From contig CM020618.1 of NCBI GenBank assembly GCA_009829735.1, forward strand, positions 2,478,882 to 2,542,881: a stretch of DNA of 64,000 nt, in the 5' to 3' direction. The DNA is from Pyropia yezoensis (Eukaryota; Rhodophyta; Bangiophyceae; Bangiales; Bangiaceae). The position numbers and the translations under genes were made by a program. The notes below the pieces were generated by a model. The model searched no databases, had not been told where the DNA came from, and worked only from the letters and a program-made list of their open reading frames with translations. Positions 22,501 to 32,898 of the stretch are shown piece after piece (the first letter of the stretch is position 1; the number at the start of each line of letters is the position of its first letter).

Positions 22501-22806
22501 TCGGCCATCTTGGCCGCCCGCGCGTCGGGGTTGCGCCTCTTTGGCAAGGCCCTCCTTGCCGAGGCGGCGCGGCAGTCGCGGCGGGACGCGTCGCGGGATG
22601 CAGAGGTGGGGGTGGCGACCGCAGCGGCAACGGCAGAGGCGGCCACTGCCGCCGCAGCGGCAGCGGCAGGGCCACCGCCAGCAGGCGTGGGGGGCGCGGC
22701 CGCCCCGGGCGGCGTCCACGACGCGGCTTTCGAGACGGGCTGGGCGGCGGAGGACTCGAGCGGGGACGACTCGATGGAGGATGCTCCGCCGTTGCGTCCT
22801 TATTAA
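19509..22806 (+). CDS. TPR / DnaJ / DnaJ-X fusion co-chaperone, two exons
   Basis: Exons 19509-20866 and 21156-22806 join at GTACGC...CCAG in phase 2 and give about 1002 residues; the unspliced frame runs into a stop. The N-terminal half holds two related TPR-like blocks, each with a YTAALAAAAAAG core and a DKR motif (about 1-60 and 195-330), so it looks duplicated. A Gly/Pro-rich linker follows. The second exon has a J domain (about 513-582) with the HPD motif (KAVHPDRNPGD) that stimulates Hsp70 ATPase. A DnaJ-X domain follows (about 620-800: MLDPWVTGDQ, LLHTVGTAYVRQA, MMWRITVLDVQDTLDAVC). The end is Ala-rich then acidic (SSGDDSMEDAPP). DnaJ-X proteins are usually cytosolic Hsp40s of the Caj1/Djp1 type; TPR at the front is unusual for that group. 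There is no targeting signal. Confidence 0.87.
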
Positions 22807-22849
22807 AGCCGCCGTTCTGACATCTACTTACGTCACCCGTTGAGGACTC

Positions 22850-22855
22850 AATAAA
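22850..22855 (+). terminator. Polyadenylation signal AATAAA
   Basis: A canonical AATAAA lies 44 bases after the stop codon of the TPR-DnaJ gene, followed by a GT-rich stretch. It is a plausible 3'-end signal for that gene. Confidence 0.6.
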
Positions 22856-23154
22856 TGTGTGGAGAGTGTGAACAGAGGGGGGCTATATTTCTTTCCAGGT
22901 TCGAGGAGATTGCCTCCAATCGGTCGCGGCCGGCGGGGTTGACCTCGGCCACCCGCCCATGCTCACATGCCGCCAGTCGTCCGTGTCCGTCGCTCTCCGA
23001 CCCTTCTGCCCCCCACCGCCGTCCTCTTTCCCCTTGCTGCCCTCACCAACTTTCCTGTGGTCTTCCGTCTCACCCGAAGACCTCCTCCGTCTTTTCGTGT
23101 GCGCTTTCCCCTTCTTCCCTCGCATTCCCGCCCTCCCCCACCGCTCTGCCCACC

Positions 23155-23643
23155 ATGGCCTTCGTTGCCGCCGCTGCTGTAGGCGCCACCACCTGGACGA
23201 GCTCCCGGTCCGCGGTCACGTCGTCGAGGCCGACGGCCACCACCGTCCCCGCCGCCGTCCGCCCCACCGCCTCTGTTCGGATGACGCTCGCTGGCGGCCT
23301 CCCCCCCCCCGACGCGACGACGGTGCTGGAGCTCGAGGCGACTGGTGCCTTCAAGGCGGCCGCCGCGATGGAGGCGGCGCGCGCCAAGTCGCGGCTGGCC
23401 GACAATGACACGGGGAGCCCCGAGTACCAGATCGCCACCTGGTCGGCCCGCATTGAGTACCTGACTACCCACGCCAAGGCCAACCCCAAGGACCACAGCA
23501 GCACCCGCGGCCTGGTGACGATGGTTTCCAAGCGCCGCCGCATGCTGCAGTACCTGGCCAAGACGGACAAGAACCGGTTCAACGCTATCCTTGACACGCT
23601 GGGGATCCGTGTGTCCAAGGAACTCCGCGCGCTGGGCCAGTAG
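23155..23643 (+). CDS. rps15: Organellar (probably plastid) ribosomal protein uS15
   Basis: This is a 162-residue protein with a CACCATGG start. Residues 1 to about 50 are Ser/Thr/Ala/Arg-rich with no acidic residues (MAFVAAAAVGATTWTSSRSA), a chloroplast-type transit peptide. The rest matches bacterial S15: NDTGSPEYQIATWSARIEYLT, NPKDHSSTRGLVTMVSKRRRMLQYL and NRFNAILDTLGIR. S15 binds 16S rRNA in the small subunit platform. Length fits S15 plus a leader. The bacterial-type core means an organelle product. Plastid is favoured because the leader starts MAF like the neighbouring plastid PsbP precursor, but a mitochondrial location is possible. It is convergent with the gene at 24213-25996. Confidence 0.92.
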   Translation: MAFVAAAAVGATTWTSSRSAVTSSRPTATTVPAAVRPTASVRMTLAGGLPPPDATTVLELEATGAFKAAAAMEAARAKSRLADNDTGSPEYQIATWSARIEYLTTHAKANPKDHSSTRGLVTMVSKRRRMLQYLAKTDKNRFNAILDTLGIRVSKELRALGQ

Positions 23644-23865
23644 AGGGGGGGTGTTGTTCGATGGTGTTTCGGGGAGGGGGGGGGGTTGGCGTCGTTGCGG
23701 GGTGCAGGGGAGGAAGGAGTGTGTGTGTCTCTGTGGGGGGGGCTGATGGGTTTGTTGGGGAGAGTAGGGTAGGCGGTGTATGTGGGTGGCGCAGGTGGTG
23801 CTGTTTTTTTTTTTTGGTGGTCTCGCGCGTTTTCCTCTGTTCCACCCACTTGGTGCGCGCGCGTT

Positions 23866-24000
23866 GTTTGCTGTCTACCCGTTTGCTGTCTACGCGTTTG
23901 CTGTCTACGCGTTTACTGTCTGCGCGTTTGCTGTCTGCGCGTTTGCTGTCTACGCGTTTGCTGTCTACGCTTTTGCTGCCAATGCGTTTGCCGTCACCGC
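23866..24000. repeat. 15-bp minisatellite, nine copies
   Basis: Nine tandem 15-base units (GTTTGCTGTCTACGC and close variants) run without gaps from 23866 to 24000, with the last two more diverged. Since 15 is a multiple of three, every frame stays open. The minus strand would encode a VDSKR/ADSKR pentapeptide repeat and the plus strand LLSTR. I found no ATG-initiated gene that clearly owns it. Confidence 0.92.
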
Positions 24001-24212
24001 ATGTTGAGCAGCGGAGGTATGGAGGCAAGGGCGACGCCGACCGGCGCCACATATCTGTAATCCTCAACACCCACTTCCCTGCCTACACATGGAATCTCTG
24101 CCGCCACCCCACCATCACCGCCACCCCGCCGCCACCCCCACCGCCACCTCCACCGCCACATACACCGCCCCCACCCCTGCCATCACCCCAACCTCGTCCC
24201 ACACGCCCCCCC

Positions 24213-25104
24213 TCACATCGTCTCGTCGCTGCTGTCACTGTCACAGTCCGTCGGCTCGGTCAGCGGCAGCTGCATCACCGACGACCGCCCAACGGCGGGC
24301 GGCGGGTGCACGACGCCCCCCCCCCCGGCCCCGCGGGTGCCCTCGGCAACGGCGGCGGCAACGACCTGCCGCCCGCCCTCGTCATAGACGGGGGCGGCGG
24401 AAAACTTGATTAACCGCGGCGCGCTCCCGTCATTGGGCACCAGCACCATCGTCGCCGCGGCGGCGGTGCCCGCCAGCCGCAGCCGCGCATAGTGCACCGC
24501 CCGCGAGTGGCGGAGGGTGTAAAAGGAGTAGCGACGGACGAGGCCGAGGCGCACCACCGTCGGCGACGGCGCCGCCTTTGTCGACGCCCCCGACGGCGCG
24601 GCCGCGGGGGGGGGGGCGGCGCGGAGCGTCAGAGCCCACAGAAAGACGACGGAGTCCGTATCGGCGGTGCCGAGGATGTGCAGCGGGTCTGACGGGGAGG
24701 ACGGCAGGAACTCAACGTCCACCACTGGCGCGGCGTGGCCACGCAGCGTCAGCGACTGCGGCGGGTCCACCGGCGCACTCGACGGGCCGCCAGTATCGCC
24801 GCCGCCCCCGCCGCTGCTGCTGCCGCTGCGGGGTACCCCCCCCACCCCCCCCTTGACCGACACCCGCACCGTCGCGTCGACAACGTACGCCGACAGGCCC
24901 GACGCCGAGACGGCAAACCGTCGGCCCGTGCCTGCCCGCCCCGTACCGGGGATGAGGATGGAGTGGGTGGCCGACGACGGGCCCAGCGCGGCGCCCGCCG
25001 CCGACGCGCCCACCACCGCAACGGTACGCGGCGCGGGGGGGGAGGCGCCGCCGCCGCCGGGCCCGGCGCTGCCGCCGCCGCTGCCGCCGCCGCCGCCGCC
25101 ACCG

Positions 25105-25168
<64 letters not shown>

Positions 25169-25996
25169 TGCTGCTGCTGCCGCCACGGCCACCGCCGCTG
25201 CTGCTGCCGCCGCTGGCGCGGCGGGCGGCGGCGGCGGGGGGGGCCCACTGGACGGGCGGGCCCGCCGCCGCCTCGGCGGCGCGGGAAAAGGAGGCGCGGC
25301 CGCTGCGGGGGGGGGGGGGGAAGGGTGGCCGGCGGCCGCCGCGGTGGCACCTGCCGTTGCCGCCGCCGCCGCCGCCGTCGCCGCCGCCGTCGCTGCCGGC
25401 GGTGGCAGCACCGACTGGTCTGCCGCGTCGGCCGACAGCTCCACCGACGCGCTGTCGTCCGAGTCACTCATGGACAGGCTGCCGCCCTCCCCGTACGTCA
25501 CGTCCTCCTCCTCTTCCGTCTCGGTCACGTCTGACTCGTTCTCCACCACCACCACCACCTCCTCCTCCTCCTCCTCTTCCTCCCCCTCCCTCTCCTCCTC
25601 CTCCTCCCCTTCTCCCTCCCCCTCCCCCTCAACGTCCACCGCCGCCGACGTTGCCTCCACCGCCTGCTCCCCTCGGCCATCCGCCAGGGGCACATCGTCG
25701 CCCCGGCCCCCCTCTTCCCCTTCCGAGCCCGTCTGCATGGCCGCCGACGCCCCCCCCCCGGCCATTCCCGTCCTCGTCCCCGCCGCCGCCGCCGCCGCCG
25801 CCATCTCTGCGGCCTCGTCGGCGTCGGCGGCCGCGGCGGCCGCCACGTCCGCCGCCGCTGCGGCCGCCGCCTCCCCCGTCGCGGCTGCCGCCTCACCCGC
25901 GGCGGCGGCCGTGTCAGACGCGGCCGCGGCGGCGGCGGTGGCGGCCTCCCACGCGGCGGTCCGGGCGGCTACTCCCGCCGGGGGGGGGGACGCCAT
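24213..25996 (-). CDS. WD40-like protein resembling the EDC4/Ge-1 N-terminus, frame broken at a G run
   Basis: Two minus-strand frames meet at a 14-G run (25307-25320 on the plus strand). The upstream frame, from ATG 25994-25996, is Ala-rich then strongly acidic (EGEEEEEREGEEE, then DVTETEEEEDVTYGEG). After the run the natural protein continues in another frame (SGRASFSRAAEAAAGPPVQ, then a Gly/Ser linker) into a WD40-like part: GRRFAVSASGLSAYVV, LRGHAAPVVDVEFLP, HILGTADTDSVVFLWAL. It ends SDSSDETM. Restoring the frame needs one more base in the run, so an assembly error is likely; a hidden intron is the alternative. The order of strands recalls the N-terminal propeller of decapping scaffold EDC4, but the product stops early, so the family call is weak. 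It is convergent with rps15. Confidence 0.5.
25051..25170. repeat. Long CCG trinucleotide run
   Basis: About 100 bases of nearly pure CCG triplets lie inside the WD40-like gene, where the minus strand reads them as a poly-Gly linker. Such runs are hard to assemble, so the length is unreliable. Confidence 0.85.
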
Positions 25997-27487
25997 GCCC
26001 GGTGGAAAGAAAGGGGGGGCGGGGGGGGGGGGTTGGGGGTGCAGACAGCAGGTCGGGTGTGGCAGTCGGCGGATAGCCAGTTGTGGGGGGGGCGGGGGGG
26101 GGGGCGGGATGAGGAGGGGGAGTGAAACGGGTCGGCCCGCAGGGCGGGCGGCACCGCAGGAGGGGGGGTGCCGGGTCGTCGTGTGGTAAGAAACAGGGAC
26201 GAGTGCGGGCGGAGGGCGAGGCGGGGAAGAGAGGGGCGGGGGTGGTGCGCCAGGGGCGGGCGGAGGCTCGGGGAGGACGGGACGAGGCGGTGCGCCAGGA
26301 GGACGCGGGTGGAGGATGGGGGCGGCGGTGGGGCGGGGGAGAGCAGCCGCAGACGGCGTGGAGCACCACGGCGCCCGCAACGACGACCGCGATGCCAGGC
26401 GGCCGACGAGGCGGGGGGGGGGGGGGCGAGCGGGGCGTGCGGCGGCGGCGCGCGAAACGGCTGGGTGGGCGCGGCGCACCCCCCCGACGACGGCAGGTCA
26501 GCGACGCGTGTGCCCCCTGCTGCTGGCTACGTTGTTGGGGGGGGGGGGGGGGGGGGTTGGCGCGCGCCGAGACTGGTGGGAGGAAGGAAGGGTGGCTCTG
26601 CCGAGCCGTACTGTACGGGCACACGGCCGTGCTGGCGACTGTAGCGGCCTCGTTCACCAAGCAGAGGGGGGGGGGGCCGTGGGGGGGGTGTCTGCCCCGT
26701 GATGGCCGCTCGCCGGGTCTCTCCGCGCCCCACCCACCCCCCCCCCCCTCTGGCCGACAGGCCGTCGTGGCAGGGGGGTGGCGCGCACGCAGAGGCGGGA
26801 TACGATGGGAGGGCCTGGCAAGAGGGAGGGACGGCGGCTGGTGACTGGCGCGTGCGCTGGGGAGAGCCGGGGGGCGCGCGGCAGCGGCGGCCTGGCGGCC
26901 GGTTGGGTTGGCGGCCGAGCGGATTTGTGGCTCGCGGGTCGGGGGGGGGTGCTCGAGGTTGGGAAAACGGCAGCGCTGGTGCGAGCGGTTTTCTGTAAAC
27001 GGGCGGTGCGTGGCGCGTGTCTGGGAGGGGTGTGGCAAGATGGAAAATCTTGGTGGGGAGACACGAACGGCGTTTGATGGGGAGGAAACTGTTTTCAACC
27101 ACACCGAGCCGGACCCTTCTCTCTGTTCCGGATTCTCTCCGTCTGCCCCGCGTGACCGCAAGACTTGTGAGCAAGGCACGGGGCGGCCGCCAGTCTCTGC
27201 CTGGACAGAATGGGGTGGGGGTGAGAAGGGAAGGCCCCTCTCTCTGCCCGCCCCACCCCGCCGCTCACCGCCCTTTTCACCGTGACAGACGCGTGCGAGG
27301 AATAGCGACAGAGGAAGACGAATCCAAAGCAACCCGCCCGCAGCGTACATACACACTGTACATACCGTCACCCCTTCCAGACCACCCCGCCGCCCGACGG
27401 TTCCATACCCACAGCGGTGGCGACCACGGAGCGGGCCGTCAGCGGGCGCGGCTGGCGCGCCCCCCCCCTCCCTCCGCCCGCGCGGGG
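25997..27487. other. Gene-free G-rich region
   Basis: These 1.5 kb separate two minus-strand genes. They contain many G runs (for example about 26537-26556) and G-rich simple sequence. A long minus-strand open frame crosses it but is Pro/Arg low-complexity without domain content, so I do not call it. The lower part should include the promoter of the WD40-like gene. Confidence 0.5.
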
Positions 27488-27680
27488 TCACGCGCGGGGC
27501 GGCGGTGCCTCCCCTCCCCGCCCCGCCTCCTCGTACGCATCGACCGCGTCGGCGAGCTGCCGGTACGCATCCCAGGCGGCCATGGCAACCGAAGACGCCA
27601 GGTTAAACGACCGGAACACCTCCTGGGCGTGCATCGGGAACGCCACCTGCACGCACACCCCGCCGAGGCCGTCGACGCCG

Positions 27681-27715
<35 letters not shown>

Positions 27716-29010
27716 ACCTCCACCACCACCGCCGCCACCACCACTACCACCGGCCGCTGTGCGCCAGCCGCTCCCGCGCGCCAGGCGCCGCCCAACGTCT
27801 GGGGCGTCCAGGTCCAGATCCCCCGCCAGGGGCGTGAATCCCGCCACCTCCCCCCCAAACACCAGGCACACCCGCGGCGGTGGCGGTGGTGGCGGCGGCG
27901 GTGGGGACGTGTCCCCCCCCCCATCCCCCCCACCCCCCGGGGCGGGCGGGTCCACCACCGCCACCCCCCGCTGGCACACCGACGCAAACTTGGTATAGTA
28001 GTACCGGTCGCCCAGGTGGGGCAGCGTGCCTGCAGCAAACGCCGCCCAGGAGGGGTGTTCGACAACATCCACGTGACGCCAATAGTCGAGGCCCGCCCGC
28101 CGCACGGCGGCGGCGTCGGTGGAGAAGCCCAGCGGGTGGACCAGGTGGAGGCGAGCGCCCAGGCCGAGGCAGAGGCGGCCAATTGTGCCCTGTGGGGTGC
28201 GCGCCGTCCCAAGCAGGTTTGGGGTGTAGAAGAGGGAGCACGGGCAGCCACAGAGGGGGGCAAGCCAGTGGGGGGGGGACAGCCAGCCGCCAACAACAGG
28301 GGCAGGCCGCACCAGCGTGGGCCAAGCCACCACTCTGTTAGCAGCAGGAAAGACACAGGCGCGTACGGGTTCCCCCGCTCTCACGCCCTCCCCCTCACGC
28401 CCCCCCCCCTTTTATCCACCCTCCCCCCCTTGGTGCGTACCGTATTTCCAGGGATTTGGGGCTGCGCCAGCACCACGTGCAGCAGCGGCTCGCCGTCGGC
28501 ACCGCGCAGCACCGTCGGCGCCGTGCCGAGCCCGTACGGCCGGACGTGCCCGTCGGGGGCGGCACCACCATCGTCCAGCCGCCAGCGGGGCGCCGCCGCC
28601 GCCGACGCCGCCGCCGCCGCCTGGCCGCCGCCGACCGCCCCGCCGACGGCAGCAGCGGCGGTGCCAGAGGGGGGGGGACGACCCGCACCCGGCGGTGGCG
28701 GCGACGCCGGCGACGCCGGCGTCGACGATGGCGGCTGCGGTGGGGGGCGGTCCGCCAGGGCGGTCGGCGCAGTCGGCCTTGTCGGCGTCCCCGTCGAACA
28801 CCCGCCGGGGGTGGAGGCCCGCGAGCGGCGTCGCGCAGCGGCGGCGGCCGCCGCCGCCGCCGCCGCCGCAGCCGGCCGCGCCCGCCAGAGGGGCGGCGAC
28901 GGCCGCAAGCGGCGGAGGGGGGTGGCCGCCCAGGGGCGGGCGGCGGCGGTGGCGGCCACCCCGGCGGCGGGGGTGCCCAGCAGGGGTGCCAGGAAAGGCA
29001 CGAAGGCCAT
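27488..29010 (-). CDS. TrmL-type tRNA (wobble-34) 2'-O-methyltransferase, SPOUT family, two exons
   Basis: Exon 1 (29010-28441) and exon 2 (28189-27488) join across a 251-base intron (GTACGC...CACAG), recreating the family motif QPQIPGNT|GTIGRLCLGLG exactly in frame. The product is about 423 residues. The rest of the TrmL/YibK signature follows: LVHPLGFSTD, RRAGLDYW, VFGGEVAGF (family FGxExxGL) and the knotted C-terminus FPMHAQEVFRSFNLASSVAMAAWDAYRQL. Bacterial TrmL methylates the ribose of base 34 in certain tRNA-Leu. The first 150 residues are Ala/Pro/Arg-rich and start MAFVPFLAPLLG, like the plastid precursors nearby, so plastid import is inferred. Odd features are a poly-Pro stretch and a Gly run of more than 20 residues inserted in the catalytic fold. 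An in-frame ATG-independent start further upstream (29076) is less likely. Confidence 0.85.
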
Positions 29011-29806
29011 GGTGCCAAAGCCAATAATGGTGGGGGCGTTGAGCGGCGTCGGGGGGGGGGTGGCGCGGCTGCCCACGACGGCGACGCCATCGTGACGGTC
29101 GAGGCTGCCTCAAGAGCTCAAGAAGAGATGCCACGTTTCACATGTCATGCGTCTGGCACAGCAGTGCCACCCTTGTCGAGTTTCCCTTTCGAATACATCC
29201 GATCCACAAGCGTAAATACATGGTGCGAAAAAAGTTGATCTCCAGGTTTCTCATGGAGGCTACTTGATGCGGTTCGTGCAGCGATGCAGCTAGCCATTTG
29301 ATCCCGTCGCAAACTATGCCCATGGACCAGTTAATTACTAATGTATACTGTACTGGACCGTTCTTGTCCAATGAGGACCTTGCACCGCGGTGCTCTGGGC
29401 GGGCGCTCTCGCCGGCCAGCCATGACGGACGAGTCCCGGTGGGAGTGTTGAGTCCACGCGTCACGCTCACAGCAGCGAGCAGCCGCTTGGGCACTCACGC
29501 ACCAAGTCAACACACCGAGTGCCCCGGCCCCCGCTCCCCGGCCACACGCCGCCCGCCTCCCCCGCGCCGCAGCCGCCGTGCATCTGCCGCCTACCGCCGG
29601 CCTTGGACCCGTCGCGGCGCGGCCGCCGTCCCCCTGACTTGCACCCCCCCCCCCCGCCCGGTGCGGCAGCGACCGCGGCCGCCCGCCGCCCTTTGCCGCC
29701 GCTCTCCCCTTTCGGCGTCTACCTCCCTACCCATCCTCCCCTTCTTTTTGCATCTCCCTACCCGCCGCCCCTGCCTCTCGGGGCAGCCCAGCGACCGGCC
29801 GGCACC
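29011..29806. promoter_or_regulatory. Divergent promoter region between the TrmL-type and PEX2-like genes
   Basis: About 800 bases separate divergent starts. The middle (29110-29380) is AT-richer and contains a TATACTGTACT string near 29344. The right part is C-rich and probably the 5' UTR of the plus-strand gene. No supportable ORF is present. Confidence 0.4.
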
Positions 29807-30353
29807 ATGCCTCCCTCCCCCCCCCCCCCCCCCCCCGCCCCCCCCCTCTCCCCCGCCCCCCGGTCCGCCGCCCTGGACGCCGCCGCCGTCGACGCGGAGC
29901 TGGTGGGGGCGCTTGCCGCCGCCGCCACCGCCGCCGCGCGGCGGGTGGGCGGCGCGCTGCTGCCGCCCGGCGCCGGCGGGGCGGGCGCGGCGGTGGCGCC
30001 GGCTGCGGCCGCCGCCGCGCTCGCCGCCGCCGTTGTCGCGGCGGGGTCGGGGGTGGCGTCACCGGGGGAGGCCCTCCTGGGCCTCGTGCGTGTGGTGGTG
30101 GCGGGGGGGGGGAGGGGCGGGGAGGAGGAGGAGGGGGGGGTGGGGAGGAGAGACGCGGCACCCCAAGGGGGGCAGGGAGGTGCAGGGGGGGGGGGGGGGG
30201 CGCCGCCGCCGTCGTCGTCGCCGTCGCCGCCGTTGCCGTCGTCGCTGCGGCCGTGGGCAGCGGGCCGGGGTGGCCTCGGCCGCCGCGCGTTGCTGCTGGT
30301 GTGGGAGGTGGCCGCCGCCTACGCCGCCGCCCGGCGAGCGGCGGCAGCGGCCA

Positions 30354-30386
<33 letters not shown>

Positions 30387-31282
30387 ACAGTGGCAGCGGG
30401 GGCGGCAGCAGCCGGTGCGCGCGGCTGCTGGCGGCGGCGGCCGCCGCCGCCGCGGTGGCCACCGCCGTGACGGCGGTGGCGCACCTAGCGCGGGGCTCCG
30501 GGCGGGCGTCGCGGACGCCCGCCGAGGCGGCGGCGGGGGTGCGGCTGGCGGCGGCGCACCCGCCCGCGGCGGCGCCCCCCCCCACCGTCACGGACGTGCT
30601 CCTCCGCCGGGCGGTGGCGTGGGAGGCCGCCGCCGACGCGGCGGTGGTGGTGGCCCCCGCCGCCGCCGCCGCCGCCCGCCGCGCGTGGCGCCGCCACCCG
30701 GCCGTCCGGGCGGCCGCCGCCGCCGTCGCCCGGGCGGTGGTGGGGGCGGTCGCGGGCTTCCCGGCTGCCGCGTCGGCCGCGTCGGCCGCGGCGTCGCCGC
30801 CGTCCGTGCCGGCCGTGTCGTCGTCGTCGTCGGCCGCACCGCCGCCGTCGTCACGCCGGCGTCGCGTCCGCAGCGGGGACGGGAGCGCCAAACCGGGTGG
30901 CCGCCGCGGCGCCCGGCGGGCGCGCGCGTCGGTGCCCGCCGGGGGGTCTGCGGGGGGGTGTGCCGCGTGCGGCCGCGTGCCGCCGGTCATGGCGCACGCG
31001 GCGGCGCCGTGTGGGTGCATTCTCTGCTACGCGTGTGCCGCGGGGGGGGGGGGGAGCTGCGGGGGGTGCGGCGCCCGCGTGCGGGCGCTGTCGTGGGGGG
31101 TGGGGGGGGGGGGGGGGGGCGGGGGGCCGCCCGTCGCTGACGCTGCCCCCCGGGGTGGAGGGGCTCTGGGGGGCTTTGGGGCGGGGGGCACGGTGGCTGT
31201 TGCTGCTTGTTCCCCATGGCGGGAGGGCCCCTCTGACACGCACGTCTGGGCAATGCAAAGTACAGCCGGCACGCGTCGCTGA
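29807..31282 (+). CDS. PEX2: PEX2-like RING-finger peroxin
   Basis: This is a 491-residue, single-exon, extremely Ala/Gly-rich protein with a CACCATGC start. The C-terminal RING is compact: CAACGRVPPVMAHAAAPCGC, then ILCYACAAGG and SCGGCGARV. Its spacing and the CGxxP...PH/C...CYxC layout resemble PEX2, a ubiquitin ligase of the peroxisomal import complex. Ahead of it are helix-rich hydrophobic stretches that could be the membrane-embedded Pex2/Pex10/Pex12 domain: ALDAAAVDAELVGAL at the start, RRALLLVWEVAAAYAAARRA near 165-185, and VTDVLLRRAVAWEAAADAAV near 260-280. The Ala-rich drift makes alignment hard. An ordinary RING E3 is the alternative. G-runs inside (for example 30184-30199) make the exact frame vulnerable to assembly error. 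Confidence 0.5.
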
Positions 31283-32399
31283 CGCGCGGCGTGGGGGGGG
31301 GGGGGGGGGGGGTGGGGGGGGTCAGGGCAGTGCACGGGCGCTGCTGCTGCTGCTGCTGCTACTGCTGCGCGCGGAAGCAGAGGGAGCAGTGCCGCCACGG
31401 GCGGGGCCACTGCTATCCTGCCATACCGCGGCGCTGCAGGGGGGAGACGCCCCCGCCTCCCGCTGCCCCCCGCCTCCTTCTGTCCCCTTCCTGCCGCTGT
31501 CCCCCGTCGCGGGGGGTGGCCGGCGACGGCTGTGGCGGTGGGGGTAGCGGCGGCGATGGTGGCGGCGGTGGTGGTGACGGGGGTGGCGTTGGGCTGGTCG
31601 CCAGCGGCGTGGGTGGCGCTGGGCTGGTCGCCAGCGGCGGGGATGGCACCACTGGGCTGGCCGGCGACGGCGGCAGCGGCAGCGGCGGCGGCGGGGCCCC
31701 GCCACCTCCCGGGTGGGAGGGGGGATTCAGCCCGGCGCGGGCGTGATTTGCCATCATCCCAGGGACGGAACGGAGCTGCGGGGGGAGGGTGCGTGACCGG
31801 CACGGCCACTGCCTGGCGCCGCCCCGCGAGCCATCACCGCCGGCACGGCCACCCTCGCGGCGGTGCTCGTTGCCGAGGCCCGCGTCGCCGCCACCGCCGC
31901 CGCCCGTCGCCGCGCGGCGGTCCTACCGCCCGCCGTGCGGGGGGGGGGGGGGGTGGTCGCGAGGTGTGGCGGCCACCGCGGCAACCTGTGGAGCAATCCG
32001 GATAGATTCACCGTTCCTACACTCGTAGACTCGTACGTGGTCGGTGGGGGCTGGGACGGGGCACGGCCGACGGTTGGTTTCTGAGTGGGCAAAGAAAAAG
32101 AAAGTCAGCGTGACCCCGCCGGCTGTGTGCCGCGCAGGTCCCCCCCTTGTTATTTTTCGTGCGCTGCCCACCGCTGCAGCAACGTGCGCCGCTGCCGCTG
32201 CCGTGGTCCCACCCGCCGTGACGCCCACTCCCCCATCTTCCCCCCCTCCCCCCAGCCCCCCAGCCCAACCTCCTCGCGTGCTACCCGTCCCCCCGCTCCC
32301 GTCTCATGCGTAGGCCTCCTCCAACTCGAGTTCCCCCTCCCCCCCCCCCCCCCCTCCCCCCGGCAGCCCTCATCCTCCGCCTCCTCCCCCCTCTGCAGA
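31283..32399. other. Intergenic region between convergent genes
   Basis: About 1.1 kb between the stop of the PEX2-like gene and the stop of the tyrosinase. It has G runs at about 31291-31320 and 31938-31952, CTG triplets near 31341-31364 and C runs near 32339-32352. Several overlapping open frames exist, but none has domain content. Confidence 0.5.
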
Positions 32400-32864
32400 C
32401 TACTCCCCATCAGAGTCCTCTCCGTCGGCCGTCTCTTCGGCCGTCTCGTCGGCCGTCTCCTCCACCTCACCAATCTCCTCCATCGTTGGGTAGCCGGACA
32501 GGTCGAGGCTGCCCGCCATGGCCGCCGCCACCTGCGCCGCCACCGCCTCCTCCCGCGCGGCGGCGGCCGCCGCCGGCGTTGCGCCGCCCGCCACCGCAAA
32601 CGCCACCGCGGCGGGGCCGACGGCCGCCTCCCGGGCGCGCACGCGGGCGGTGGCCTCGGCCTCGCTGACGCGGGGGAAGGGCACGCGGCCGTCCTTTGGC
32701 GTCGGGCCCAGCTCCACGGCCGTGCGGACGCGAGCCGCAAGCGCCGTCGCCCACCGGGTCAGGCCGTCCAGCATGACAATGGGGAGGCCACGGCGGCCTC
32801 GCGTCGACGCCCCATTGTTGTCATTGTTGTTGCCATTGTTGCCGTTGTTGCTGTTGTTGTTGTT

Positions 32865-32898
<34 letters not shown>

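Noticed and set aside
25914..27491. 525-codon minus-strand ORF
   Set aside because: Pro/Arg/Ser low complexity across several G runs, no domain, overlapping the start of the WD40-like gene.
31283..32085. Several ORFs between the PEX2-like and tyrosinase genes
   Set aside because: Gly/Ala/Pro simple sequence around G runs; no consistent protein signal.
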